Both the position numbers and the translations under genes were made by a program. 64,000 bases of DNA from Lingula anatina. Taxonomy: Eukaryota > Brachiopoda > Lingulata > Lingulida > Lingulidae. The notes beneath the pieces are model-generated. The model was not told the DNA's origin. It saw nothing but the letters and a program-made list of their open reading frames with translations, and made no database searches. Below, in pieces: positions 23,881 to 35,958 of the stretch; positions within the stretch are counted from its first letter, which is position 1, and each line of letters begins with the position of its first letter. The stretch is taken from positions 255,136-319,135 of the forward strand of contig NW_019775564.1 in the NCBI RefSeq assembly GCF_001039355.2, read 5' to 3'.

Positions 23881-25511
23881 GTGAGTACAGCACTGTTTGC
23901 CCTGTGTGTCTGCTGCAAATCGTTGCTGATTTTTGGCTCAGTTTTAGGAATCTGGCATATTTCCTATGTGCAATATAACAGCATATCCTGTATTGACCAT
24001 CCCCAGAAATGCACTGCATGACGTCACGCCTAGCCCACTGCGGATGCGTGCATTTTTAATGAGTTGCTAGATTGCCATAGGAAAATGAATGGATTCGCGA
24101 TTCGTGGGTAATTCGTGAGAATTGACAAACTAACGGCCTGATGCCGATAGACAGAAACGCTGTGCTATGCTTCAAGCAACTCCTGACCAAAAATCGCTAG
24201 GGTTTTTAAAAAAAATTCTGTTGTACACACGTACTAAGAAGTTTGCCGTATATTGCCTAGCCTACCCTCAGCAAAGCGTAAATATTTTCAGTAATAGTGA
24301 TTTTAGACGGTAAATTCACTCAGAAACAAAGGCAAATTAATTCGTTGCCGATAGCACCAGCAGATAGCAGCACCATACAGAGTCTGATGAAAAACTTTCA
24401 TGGCAATTGAAGATTTTTTACCACTGTACAATGGAGTCCAAAAAGAGCACTTGCCACAAATGTACAACTGCCCAGTGCAATGCCAAGAATTCAATCAGTA
24501 TTTTCAATCATGTTATCAGATTCTGCATAAATTGACTGACCATATCACTTCTCAGTATTTAACTAATGTCTTAATCCAAAATTCCTATCATCATTTAATA
24601 ATTATGCAAATTCTTCTTTCAGATTGCTATTTATTAAAATTTTTAATACTGCAACTGTTCCAAATTAATCTTGTAGTAAAGGAAAAATGCAAATAAGAAG
24701 TGGAAGACCAATTTTACCCACATTACTTAATTATTTGAATATAAAAAGAATAAGATCATGATTTAACAAATTAAAATAATCTTTCATGAACTCTTTCACG
24801 AATAACATATTAAACAAAAATAAAAGTTATAAATCAGTGGTAATGGCTTATACTGGAATATATGACCTCTGCACATCATCAGCACCTGACTTGGAACAGT
24901 ATAGTTACTACTTGGATACAGAGTTAGATTTAATAATGTAACAATAAGAAAAATATATATTATAATAATAAACTACTCTGCACATATCAGACGCTTGTTA
25001 CCATGAACTAACACTACTTGACAATGGGCTGAGCACTTAATCACATAGTCTGTGTGCGATGCCATTCTTGTGCTGTGATTGGTTAATTGAGTCACGTGAA
25101 GCCCTACTGTTGCGCCCTCGCGTATCGCTTAAATGCTGCACATTTCTGGCCATGCTTTAAAATTAGGAATGTAGACATGTCTGCATGAACATTTGAAAAA
25201 TGTTTTAAAGAGGCTAAGGTTTTCAGGTCATGGGTAAGAGGATCTATTGATAAGTACATCTGTTATATAGAAATAAATACATAAATTGATTATGTTAAAA
25301 GAATATTTTTGTTCCCTCTGCTAACAAAGTGTTGCCGACCATCGTGTACTGAGCAACTGAAATATTCTTCGTTGATTCTGTGTTTTGGCTCAGAACTGAC
25401 CTTATTCGATTGGATCTCACACGTATGTCTAGACATCCTGTAAGTCTGGTATAGTTGATTATGATTAATCGACAGGTTTAAACTTAATTTGAAATGTCTT
25501 ATTTGGTTTGC
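23881..25511. other. No gene recognised; AT-rich intergenic
   Basis: No coding exon or element ends recognised. Open frames at 24303-24696 are AT-rich without motifs. Confidence 0.45.
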
Positions 25512-25825
25512 CACACTGTAAAGGTGCCGTTTTTACACACTGATGTAATATACCAGCAGATTCAGTTGCCTGTTTTGCAACATTTTATTTTTAATCTTAT
25601 TGTATTCACGCAACGCACTCTTTTTACATTGTGATGACACCGATAACAGGAAACTGAGGGCCCGCGTGAAATGAAAAACAAGTAAATGTCAATTGAAAAC
25701 ACTACCACAACAGCTAGTTCTCCATCTGTAACCTTCAACTATATCAGTTTGTAGCCAAGTCATTAAATACAAAGAAACGTCGTAAATTTGCACACATTTG
25801 CTTGCAGTAGTACACGAGTAACAGG
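25512..25825 (+). promoter_or_regulatory. Conserved 5' flank of unit B (putative promoter region)
   Basis: The ~300 bp upstream of the ATG are shared with the 5' flanks of D, F and G: CAACGCACTC...TACATTGTGATGACACCGAT, GAAACTGAGGGCCCGTGT, AACACTACCACAACAGC, and TTGCTTGCAGTAGTACACGAGTAAC directly before the ATG. Conservation may simply reflect recent duplication. I see no clear TATA box. Confidence 0.4.
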
Positions 25826-26390
25826 ATGGGAGAATCTGTAAGGACGACTGACGGGACAGGTAAATTTTGTGTTTAAGTGATAATAATCTGTCAGTATAAA
25901 GATTAAAGATATTTCATTTTAGTCTCATTCATATAAAAAGAAATAAAAAATTAGAAGCAGTAAAATACGGCAGTTCTATATAGAACGACGAGAGATTGAA
26001 TATCCCTTGAAATCTACGTTAGAGCATTATTAATAGATTAAAATTGTTAAAAAATCTAGCAATTTAAAAAAGTTCAACACGTTTATCAATAAAAATGACA
26101 GTTAAGTAGGAGGTGGACCTCTTTCTTAATACACCCAGATTCACATAAAGGGCAGGTTCTTTCCACAATAGCTAATTTTTCATATCAAGCCGTTTTTGTT
26201 GGAAGTGAAGCAACCCCACACATCACCTTAGCAAGTACCCTTCGTTCATTATATATCTATGTATATGTAGCACCTTACGTCTTGACAGACGTGCATTCAA
26301 TCGAGTGACAAGTAGCCCAGGTACAAAAGTCTGCAACTGTACGCAGACTGCTTATTTAAATTTATTATAATGTGTGTGTTGTGTGCGTGC

Positions 26391-26425
<35 letters not shown>

Positions 26426-29400
26426 TGTGAGTGTGCGTGTGTGTATGTGAGAGAGAGAGGGGGAGAGAGAAATTGTAGGGTCGCGTGTGTGTCTTTGAAC
26501 ATGCTTGCTTGTGAGTTGTGATTTTGCTGTGTACAATTTATTGTTATTTTCATGCAAGATGATATGTTCACTAGTAAATGTGTCTTACTAAGAGGCATGC
26601 ATTCAACATTTTAGGCTATCAGTACACAGATAACTTTGACGTTACTGACGAAGTGAAAGAGCAGTTTGACAGGGATGGTTTTATTATATTGCGGTAAGGC
26701 AGTGAACAGTTTCGAAACTTTCCCCTCTTGCTTGCATGATTAACGAGTTTTCCTAAATGGAAGTTGAAATAACTATCCAACATCAGCACCTCCCCCTGCA
26801 CACCTTTTATGCTAGTGAATATTCGCATCGAACACTCGATATTTAAAATTACATTTTGTCTGATGAAAACCGAGTTTATTAACACATACGCATTGAGTGT
26901 TATTATTTGATAAATACAGAATGTGATCTTACATATATATACGGTAAAGTGTAGGCTGATAAAATTCAATAAGGACAGATGACGCCATAGACAAACATGA
27001 TATTGTATGCATCGACCGATGACGTTATCGCCGAAATTTTTACCAATCATGGAAAAAAGAAAAAGACACATTTGCGTCTGGTCTTGAAAGACACTTAAAC
27101 CTTCTTTAACCCTCTTATGTCTTTGCGTTCAGAAATTTTTTAGACACCGAAGAGGTGGCTACTTTAAGAACGGCCCTGGAGCAAGACAAGACCCTGGAGG
27201 ACAATTACTATACCAGGGACGATGGGGAGGGAAATCAGGCCAAAATGGCCAACTGGAATCACCCTGTGGATGACATAACCGGGATGATAGGGAGGAGTGA
27301 CAAAGCTGCCGGTACCATGGAAAAGGTAGCTACATAGGCCTCATACTGTATAGTCTTTATCGACTGTCGTTCATTTTTCCTCGACTGTAAAATCATGATT
27401 TCACTGCACAAATTGTTTTACCTAATACTACGCCTTATTCCTTACATTTTTGAAGGGAAAATCACAAAACGTGTTATTCAATTAATCTTACTTAGACTGC
27501 CAGGCTTCAGTATTCAGTTAAGATACTGAGATTATTTATCTCTGTGGAAATTTGTCGTCCATTTTAAGCCTATAAATTAAATTTTGTATCTTTAGTAAGC
27601 AAACAAATTAAAAAATTCCAATCTTTGATTCCAGCTTTTAGGGGGAGAGGTATATCAATATCACGCCAAAGTCGTCATGAAAGAACCATTTACAGGGGGT
27701 GCATTTGTATGGCACCAGGATTACGGGTAAATTTTTACTGGACCCCTTTTGTTATTATTTCGATACTATTTTAATAAAACATGTGTCATAGCACATTGTA
27801 CAAACGTGTAGGTTGCCAAGGTGAAAATTTAAAGGGCCTACAGCCAGTATAGAATAAAGCTGCCCGGTGTCATGTGTACGGTCCGTTCTGCGTGAACCAT
27901 CCGTCCTGGCCGATTGTACACGCAGCAGACACGATATGAGCCGTTCCGTGAATGATCCATTGTAATTCACCTGTACTGTTATATTCGGCTAGTTCATTTC
28001 CTACCTCATTATACATTAAGTATGATGGGGATATTTCTAGGTAAAATTCATGTGTTACTTGATAATTTTGATAGAGAATCAGCGTCAAATTACAGTTCGA
28101 CGCATGGATGAACCTACTGTGGACGGGCCGTCGTTATTCAGCTGTTGGCCTACTATTTCAGTATTGATTTTATTAGGCTAGTGTGTTGATATGGCCACCT
28201 GAGGAAAATCACAGTAGAGGTGAACATCTATAAGATATGAATACTTTATGTTTGAATTTGCAGTATGTTCTCAACAGCACATGTTTATTAAAGGCTAAGA
28301 ATGTATTGATGACTCGAGAGAGTCTTTCAGATTTGCCTGCGCTTTGTGCGCATGAGCAGAATGGATGGTACACGCTCCGAGCGGTACACGCCACACATTT
28401 GAGCATTAATTAGCCCCACGGTGTTTACGCACAAGCTGATGAGTCTACATTTTAGGTTTCAGTTAGAAACAGTTCCATTTAGGTCAAAATGAAGCCATAG
28501 CAAAATTTAGAAAAGGCATTTGTTGTTAGATGAGTTTTGAATCACGATATCAAGAATATATTCCCATATTTTCTTCGTATTGGTGGTTATTTACTGCCCG
28601 CCCTGCTAATTGCTATTTCCAGTGATTGGTACCATTACGGCAACTTGTTTCCAAACATGGCTACTGTGTGGATTGCTGTGGACAGAGCAGACAGGACAAA
28701 CGGGTGTCTACAGGTAATGAAACACGAGTTGTAGTACATGTAGCTATCATTAATATTCAAAAAATCCATCAAGGTGAATGCTGATGCCAATGTTCAATTC
28801 TATACAAAGAATGATTCAAAAGCATGAAATATTGATGTCTCTGCAGTCCTTAAAGGAAGCATAGGTTACTCCTACTTAGGCGACACCACCAGCTTCTCTT
28901 ATTGTTTTTTCCTATAAAGAATGTGCATAGTGACGTCCGCTAACTTCATACACGCAAAGACAAGTACCTTTCAAAGCTATTTCTACATGTCCGCCACTGT
29001 ATAGATTAGACCAAAGAGACTGTATTTAATCACCTCATCCTTTATATACGTGCAGATACTACTTGGCTCCCATCAAGCTGGGCGACTGGAGCACGTGAAA
29101 GTCGGTGAACAAGCAGGGGCTGACCCGGAACGCGTAGAACTCCTTGCCAAAACCTGCCCCTTGACCTACGTCCAGCTTGACCCTGGGGACGCTCTGATAT
29201 TTCACTGTAATCTGGTCCATCGAAGTGACCAGAATCACAGCCAGAACCGCCGTTGGGCTTACCTTGTCTGCTATAACCGTGCATCCAATGACCCAGTGTA
29301 TAAACATCACTATCCTAACTACACGCCCCTGATTAAGGTGGGCATAATACATTCCAATATTATCATAGTTACGTTCATTAATCTCCCATTTTTATCATTT

Positions 29401-30011
29401 TTATATTTGTTTGTTAAATATGCATAATGCGCCACATTTTAAATTGAACTTTGCCGAATAGACCTATGGCGTCCATTTCACTATCAACTCTTTAACATTC
29501 ATGTGCCCTTTATATTGTTTTGTATTATGCATTACCTTTATGGGCTACTTTTATTGTCTGCCCTTCTTTTTTAGCTGACAATAACGGAATATTTGGTCGA
29601 TTTTAAATAAGCCAGTAGTCATAACATTGGCAAAATATGAAAGCCCCTTTCTCCATTTATTTGTAGGCAATTTCATTCCCCTAAACCTACTATTTATTAA
29701 AACAAAACAAAACATTACGTCAAATGCAAGTGGTCCATTATGAAATATTATAGCGATTGACGTGCCGCTTTATTTTTCATAACATATCGTTCCTTTCTTA
29801 TTTCAAGGTGCCGAATAGCAGAATAAAGGAATGTGACACTAAAACATCCACCGAAGGAAAGTTTTTTTTCAAGGACCCTCTAACATCCCGGCCTTCTAAA
29901 ATAAGATGCAAAACTATAGTACCAACAATAAAATTATTTTGCAGCAGACAACAAGCGCACCCTGTGGTCAGAGAAAAACATGCAATTATTTACACAATGG
30001 GAAGTGAATGA
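25826..30011 (+). CDS. PhyH-family dioxygenase, unit B, with replaced C-terminus
   Basis: Seven exons: 25826-25859, 26615-26693, 27133-27325, 27635-27726, 28623-28713, 29056-29337, 29808-30011. All junctions are GT/AG with phases 1,2,0,2,0,0. It encodes 324 aa: [19 protein letters not shown] at the N-terminus, the iron ligands HQD (129-131) in exon 4 and distal His 218 in [11 protein letters not shown], and Arg 228/229 of the likely 2-oxoglutarate site. PhyH enzymes couple 2-oxoglutarate decarboxylation to substrate hydroxylation. Close relatives are commonly annotated L-proline trans-4-hydroxylase-like. The oddity is exon 7: after KFFFKDP the sequence leaves the family. The normal tail ([17 protein letters not shown] type) is replaced by 43 unrelated, partly basic residues ending YTMGSE. 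The enzyme core is intact, so it may still work, but stability is uncertain. Confidence 0.85.
26371..26470. repeat. (GT)n/(GA)n microsatellite in intron 1 of unit B
   Basis: A GT-rich run passing into GA and G-rich sequence, about 145 bp before exon 2. The same position in D (35892-35955) and G (52434-52505) carries a related tract. In F (about 44570-44605) it has decayed. Confidence 0.9.
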
Positions 30012-31563
30012 ATCTCCAAATCAAACGGCCATCTGATTTTGTCTGAAAATATATAGTAATTTAGCAGAGCACCAAATTAATTTTTTGTTTCAATTATTTT
30101 ATGATTGGTGAGGAATATACTATAGCTGTAGCTCTTGTGATATTATGCTCTTTTCCTTTAATTTTTTCAATCAATTTCTTTTAATATTTAAATTTCATTA
30201 AATATTTTGCTTCTAATTTAAGCTTCATTTGGGTGAATGTCTATTGCTTATGCACTGAAAATGCTACGTTGTGCGTACTATATATTTATTTCTTGCAATA
30301 TCAGAATAAGAGCATGCAATAAATACACAAATTGATTATGTGTAAAGAAAATGTGTTTCTCCCTCTTCATTCAAAGCATCTTGAATATCCTTTGCTGACG
30401 TCGGATTATGGTACAAAACTGATTTCATTTTATTAGACAACTTACTCAGAATTACCAAGGGAGTTAAGATCTCAAGAGAGAAACGTTGAAGTCATCGTTT
30501 AGTTTATTGACAACCCTGGCATTTTAAAAATGATATGTGACCAAAATTTGGCTTTCTTCGTCCCAAATGTACCCATGAAATACAGTAAAGGTGCTTAGCT
30601 TACCTATGCACCGATTCGGCCGATTTTAATTAGCATATGCATCGAAAGGTTCACCTATTATTATTAACACCCTTGATTACGGTATTGCATGGCATAGTCG
30701 AACGCTCCTCTTTACTCGCAATTAAGACAATTGCGACGTCCTTTATCACGACTAACTGCTTTTGAAATGACATTAAAATACAAATATACCAACCGATCTT
30801 TTGGCCTATTGCCTTGGTCAGGTATTGCTAATATGATATGTTATTTTTTATATTTTGCATAATTACACCGTTGACTTAATCCCCGACAAAGGAAATTAGC
30901 AGGGCTCAGCTAGTGTATTTGTGCAATCATTTACATGTATAATATATAAAAAAACTTGGTCATAATAAAAATGCCACAATTTCACTGACGACGGAAATTA
31001 GTTATACATGTATGCATAGCTACCGTCTTTATGCAATCATTTACATGTATAATGTATCAAACACTAATAAAAAATGCNAAAATATTTATTTCAAGTCTAA
31101 AATCCATAAAATGTTCAATAGACTGTACAACATAAAATACAAAGAAGTTTATAGATAAAAACGGTTAAGATATATTTTATATAAATAAGAGCTAAACTAA
31201 CTTAATTGTAATAAACAGTAATTAAAAGTAAAAAATCCAAGGTTTCTTTAAAATTGTAAAATTTAAGATTCATGAATAAAATGTCTTAAAAATATGAGAT
31301 TTTAATTCCTTTAAAAAATTAGTTATCTTTAGTCATGTTTTTTGGCCATTGGTATTAGCCAAGCTGTTGAGTTGGCGCATTTGAACAAGCTGTTGAGTTG
31401 GTACACAGTGTCATTTAGGTAAATATCATGTAATAACAAAATTTAGAAAAGGCATTTTGTTTCTGATGAGATTTTACTCAAAATATAAAGAGTAAATTCT
31501 CATAATTCCTTAATACATGTATGATAGTTATTTACTGCACTTGTGATTACTGCTATTTTCCAG
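30012..31563. other. B-C intergenic DNA with gap at 31078
   Basis: From about 30034 the sequence aligns with the region of D's flank starting near 39585 (ATATATAGTA.TTTAGCA.AGCACCA). The intervening 3' flank seen in D is missing. Contains a tandem pair of blocks (TTTATGCAATCATTTACATGT, at about 30925 and 31030) also present after E. Exons 1-4 of unit C are not visible. Confidence 0.6.
31078..31078. other. Assembly gap (single N)
   Basis: A single N within co-duplicated intergenic sequence. Sequence after it is AT-rich and then becomes intron-4-like before exon 5 of unit C. Confidence 0.95.
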
Positions 31564-32825
31564 TTCTTGGTACCTTTACGGCAACCTGTTTCCGGACATG
31601 GCCACAGTGTGGATTGCTGTGGACAGAGCAGACAAGACAAATGGATGTCTGCAGGTAATGAAGCTTGTCTTGTAAATAGACACCTTTAACTTTCACAGAA
31701 TCCATTGAGGTGAATGTTGATGTCAATGTTCACATCTGTCCAAAGTGTACAAAGAATGATTTAAAAGCATGAATTAATGATGATGTCTCTTCAGTCTGTA
31801 AAGAAACCATTGGTAACTCTTACTTAAGTAAAATATGTAGAACACATATGTGACACAGGTATTGCATATTCATTTGCCGTACATATTTAGGCGACTTATC
31901 ACCGCAATTTTTCCATGCATGCAGATTCTGCCAGGTTCTCATCGAGCTGGTCGAATAGAGCACGTGAAAGTTGGTGAACAAACAGGGGCTGACCCGGAAC
32001 GCGTAGAACTCCTTGCCAAAGTCTGCCCCTTGACCTACGTCCAGCTTGACCCTGGAGACGCTATGATATTTCACTGTAATCTGCTCCATCGAAGTGACCA
32101 GAATCACAGCCAAAACCGGCGTTGGGCTTACCTTGTTTGCTATAACCGTGCATCCAATGACCCAGTGTATAAACATCACTATGCTAACTACACGCCCCTG
32201 ATTAAGGTGCGTATAGTACAATCAAACAATTTTTTTTCAGTTTCATTCATTAATCCACTTATCTCATTAATTTCACTATTTTATTCACTTTTAATTTTTG
32301 TTGTTTACATTTACATAATACATAACATTAAAAGTTGCACATAACTGAATAGACCCTTGGCGTCCAATTTACTATTAGCCCCTTTAACATTAATGCACGT
32401 AAGTGACTTTACATTGCTTTGTATAATGCATTATTTGTATGCTCTTCATTTATTGTCAGCCTTTCATCTTTAGCTGACAAAAACTGAATATTTGGTCGAT
32501 TTTAAATGCGCCAGTAATCATAACATTGACAAAATATGAAAGTTCCTTTCTCCAATTATTTATGCAAGCAATTTCACTCCCGTAAACTACTGTTCCTGTC
32601 AGAAAAGGGTTTGACGTCACATGCAACAAATCCATTTCGAAGCATTAGCGATTGATGTGCCAATTTATTTCATAATAACACAATATTGTTATTCCTCATA
32701 TCAAGGTGCAGAATAGCAGAATTAAGGAATGTGGCACCAAAACACCCACCGAAGGAAAACTATTTTCTCATGGACCGAAAAGAGAGCGTGACTCTGCTAT
32801 AGAAGTGCTAGAGAGGAAGGCCTAA
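31564..32825 (+). CDS. PhyH-family dioxygenase, unit C (exons 5-7 only)
   Basis: Exons 31564-31654, 31925-32206 and 32706-32825 have the standard 91/282/120-nt lengths and an uninterrupted frame to TAA at 32823-32825. They encode [20 protein letters not shown] through [11 protein letters not shown] (distal iron ligand) and QNRRWAY to a normal [13 protein letters not shown] tail. Exon 5 begins with Ser where the other copies have Tyr or Asp. Exons 1-4, including HxD, are not found: the preceding DNA back to the N at 31078 is intron-4-like and then unique. It is therefore partial in this assembly. A hidden 5' half in the gap or a true half-gene cannot be told apart here. Intron 5 closely resembles that of A and F (GACTTATCACCGCAATTTTTC before the acceptor). 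Confidence 0.8.
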
Positions 32826-34016
32826 ACTACAGTATAATTTAAGATTTTATTCAGACACCGATCAATTATGAGACACAATGTTACCGTATGTGCTAAATGG
32901 TTTTCATTCTATTAACGTTCTGATGACAAAGGCATTTTTTGTTTTGAACCTTTCTTATTACATATCAGTAACATATCAGACGGTTAGGATCAAAGAGACA
33001 GTGCACTGGTGCCAGCATTCTACATACACGCGTGAATACTTTTGTAGAATCTAAATTTACTTTGAAAGAAGTAAACCTGATCTTCCCGTGATAAAAAACC
33101 ATTCCTCGTCCCAACCTGGAACTCTGAACTTCTAGTCAGACCCCCTTTCCAGAGATTAGATCGATCTACTTTAGATCGACCTAACTTCCTGAGGGTTCAC
33201 GCTAAATAGCTGTCAGCCGAGCGGACACGAAAGATAATTACCCCCTTACAGCTTGTAGTAGGCGGGACGGACATCTAAGCCGGATTATCTGACAGTAATC
33301 TAGTGAGACTCCCCACGGGGATAGATCAATCTAAAAGCTCTGGGAATACAGCCTAAGTCACATTTTTGAAACACACGCTGTACAATAGACTCCGTTCAGA
33401 CATAAAGTGTGAAAGTGCAATGCCCTATAGATGTATAGATGGTCATTTATATATTCTGAGAATGTCATTATGTATCAATTTCTCTTATTTTGAATGACAA
33501 AATAATGATTTTATTCAATATAATATCCAACTTTAAATGGTGTTTTAGCAATTAGAATTGCTACCTCTACATGTATCATAGACAGTTATGTCATGACTAG
33601 ATAAGTTCACCCTGAAACCTCTATAAGGTAGACAATCGCATCAAACTGCCATGGGAAATGTGTCATCTTCAGCAAAATGATCGATTTTTTTGTATAGGTA
33701 CACATTTATATTGAACTCTTTTGTTCAAGATGGATGTAGCTTTCTTCAGCTGGCATTTAACAACGAAATATTCCAAAAATGTAGACAAGCATGAGTAATA
33801 GTCATAAATCTACATGCAAAACTGCCAGTGCTACACTACAAGTGGTACACTGCACATGCATTAGGGTGTGAGATGTTGCATTTTAAATACATGTACGCGA
33901 TAGACAATTACATATCTGAAAATGAATGAATGAAAATGATATTTTAGCAGTGTGCCACTTTATTGTTTTTGTTTTATTATAACTTTTGTGACGAAGTTAT
34001 TGGCTTGTCTTCGTCA
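32826..34016. other. 3' flank of unit C
   Basis: 32830-33130 aligns with the flank of D (ACATATCAGACGGTTAGGATC; AACCTGGAACTCTGAACT). A GC-richer block at about 33135-33365 (TCAGACCCCCTTTCCAGAGA ... CTCCCCACGGGGATAGATCA) is absent from the D flank at the same point, and may be a small inserted element of unknown type. No coding exon. Confidence 0.55.
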
Positions 34017-34219
34017 TGTTACGCGAGGTAGCAAATACAACTCAGATATTATCTTTCTTATTATTTATTGAACTACTGTCCAGTTATTACCCGCGCCGCT
34101 TCCTTCATCTCTATTCCTACCTCATGCAATCTCTAGCGGCCTTCTCCCTGTTTACACTAAGCGCAGTTGTATAAATACCATAAGAGCATGTCAATCAACT
34201 TAAGTTACTCTACTAAACA
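34017..34219 (-). mobile_element. Possible solo LTR (Ty3/gypsy-like)
   Basis: Read on the minus strand, a 203-bp block starts TGTTTAGTAGAG and ends CGCGTAACA (TG...CA ends), with a TATA-like GGTATTTATAC about 60 bp in and a polyadenylation-like AATAAATAAT toward the end, as in a short LTR. It and adjoining sequence (TGACGAAGACAAGC...) interrupt an alignment with the D flank (between about 33995 and 34310). No internal retrotransposon genes are present and I cannot define a clean target duplication. Confidence 0.35.
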
Positions 34220-34564
34220 CTCCCCGCTCTTATTCGCTGCATGCTGCCACTAACTGACATTACACTTTTTATAATACGCAAATTACACTATCCTTGTTAT
34301 ATAATGCACTTTCCTCATTGAATATTTTGCTTATTATTTAAGCTTTATTTTATTTTAATTTTTCTATTGTCTAAGCACTCTAGAATGCTACCATGTGCGT
34401 ATTTTAAGTTTATTCCTTGGAGTACAAAAAATACATAAATTGATTATGTTAAAAGAAAATATTTTTGTTCCCACAAATATATTTTTATTATTAACTATAA
34501 CAAATATTTTTGTTATAGTTGATTATGAGTGTAAAACATAATTTGAAATGTCTTATTTGGCTTG

Positions 34565-34823
34565 TCACACTGTAAATTTGTGTTTTTACACATTGATCTA
34601 AAATACCAGCAGATTCAGTTGCCTGTTTTCCAACTTTTTATTTATTAAATCTTATTGTATTCACACAACGCACTCTTTTTACATTGTGATGACACCGATG
34701 ATAGGAAACTGAGGGCCCGTGTAAAATGAATAAAAAGTAAATTTCAATTGAAAATAAATTGTAAACAACATGATAAAAACACTACCGCAACAGCTAGATC
34801 TCCAACTGTAACCTTCAACTATG
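34565..34823 (+). promoter_or_regulatory. Conserved 5'-flank block of unit D
   Basis: Copy of the block found before exon 1 of B, F and G (CAACGCACTCTTTTTACATT; AAACTGAGGGCCCGTG; ACTACCGCAACAGC). In D it is pushed away from exon 1 by the MITE at 34827-35160. Confidence 0.45.
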
Positions 34824-34826
34824 TTA

Positions 34827-35160
34827 GGGACCATTCAGATTAAGAAGAGCCAAGTGCTTGTAAGTTCGCGACCTAAATATGGCGGACCTACGTGAAATGA
34901 AGACCGCTTAATCCTGCAATGGTCTATCCGCCACTCCCACGCCTCCCCACGCGTCGTCCCTGTAGTGCACAGTTATTAAATCTCAGCTCACTTTAACCGG
35001 TCGAGGGACAACGCGTGGGGAGGCGTGTAAGAGGCGGAGAGACTCTTCTCGATGTGAATGCTCTCCATCACAGGATTAAGTGGTCTTTCTTTCATGTAGG
35101 TCCGCCATATTTAGGTCCCAGCCTTACTAGCACTTGGCTCTTCTCAATATTAATGGTCCC
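34827..35160. mobile_element. 334-bp MITE with TTA target duplication (Harbinger/Tourist-like)
   Basis: GGGACCATT at the left pairs with AATGGTCCC at the right, and similarity extends about 100 bp inward (AGAAGAGCCAAGTGCT; ATATGGCGGACCTAC; CTTAATCCTG, each found inverted at the other side). A second inner palindrome surrounds GCCTCCCCACGCGT. TTA flanks both ends (34824-34826 and 35161-35163). The 5' flank of B at the same place reads CTATATCAGTTTGTAGCC without the element, an empty site. The 3-bp TTA/TWA duplication suits PIF/Harbinger-derived MITEs. Confidence 0.85.
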
Positions 35161-35242
35161 TTAGTTTGTAGCCAAGCCATTTAATACAAGGAAACGTGGT
35201 AAACTTGCACACATTTGCTGGCAGTAGTACACGAGTAACAGA

Positions 35243-35900
35243 ATGGGAGAATCTGTAAGGACGACTGACGGGACAGGTAACTTTTGTTTTTAAGTGATAA
35301 TGACCTGTCAATATAAAGATTCAAGATATTTTATTTTAGTCTCACCCATGTAAAAAGAAATAAAAAATTAGAAGCAGTTAACTATGGCAGTTCTATATAG
35401 AACGGTGAGAGACTGAATATCCCTTGAAATATACGTTATTTAGAGCATTATTTATAGATAACTATTTATCTCTCCTTAATTCTAAAATGGGCATCAACTC
35501 TTGGCAACTAAATTAACCATGGTATCATTACTAATCATAAATAAAAAGTTGTTCTGATCATTTAAAAGATCAAAAAAGCAATTTTAAATAAAATTCAACA
35601 CGTTTATCAGTAAAAAATGACAGTTACGTAGAAGGTGGACCTCTTCCTTAATACACCCAAATTCACATAAAGGGCAGGTTCTTTCCACAATAGCTAATTT
35701 TTCATATCGATCAGTTTTTATTGGAAGTGAAGCAACCCCACACATCATCTTAGCAAGTACCCTTCGTTGATTATATATCTAAGTATATGTAGCACCTTAC
35801 GTCGTGACAGACGTGCATTCAAACCAGTGACAGTTAGCACATTTACAAATGTCTGCAACTGTACGCAGACTGCTTATTTAAATTTATTATAGTGTGTGTA

Positions 35901-35958
<58 letters not shown>

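Noticed and set aside
26297-26598. His/Thr-rich minus-strand frames over intron 1 of unit B, and similar ones at 35843-36100
   Set aside because: Translations of GT/GA microsatellites.
29042-29352. Long minus-strand frames opposite exon 6 of the PhyH units (also at 31820, 38163, 41161, 47059, 58886)
   Set aside because: Exon 6 has a fixed codon pattern that leaves antisense frames open in every copy; the sense strand encodes the catalytic motif and has the splice sites.
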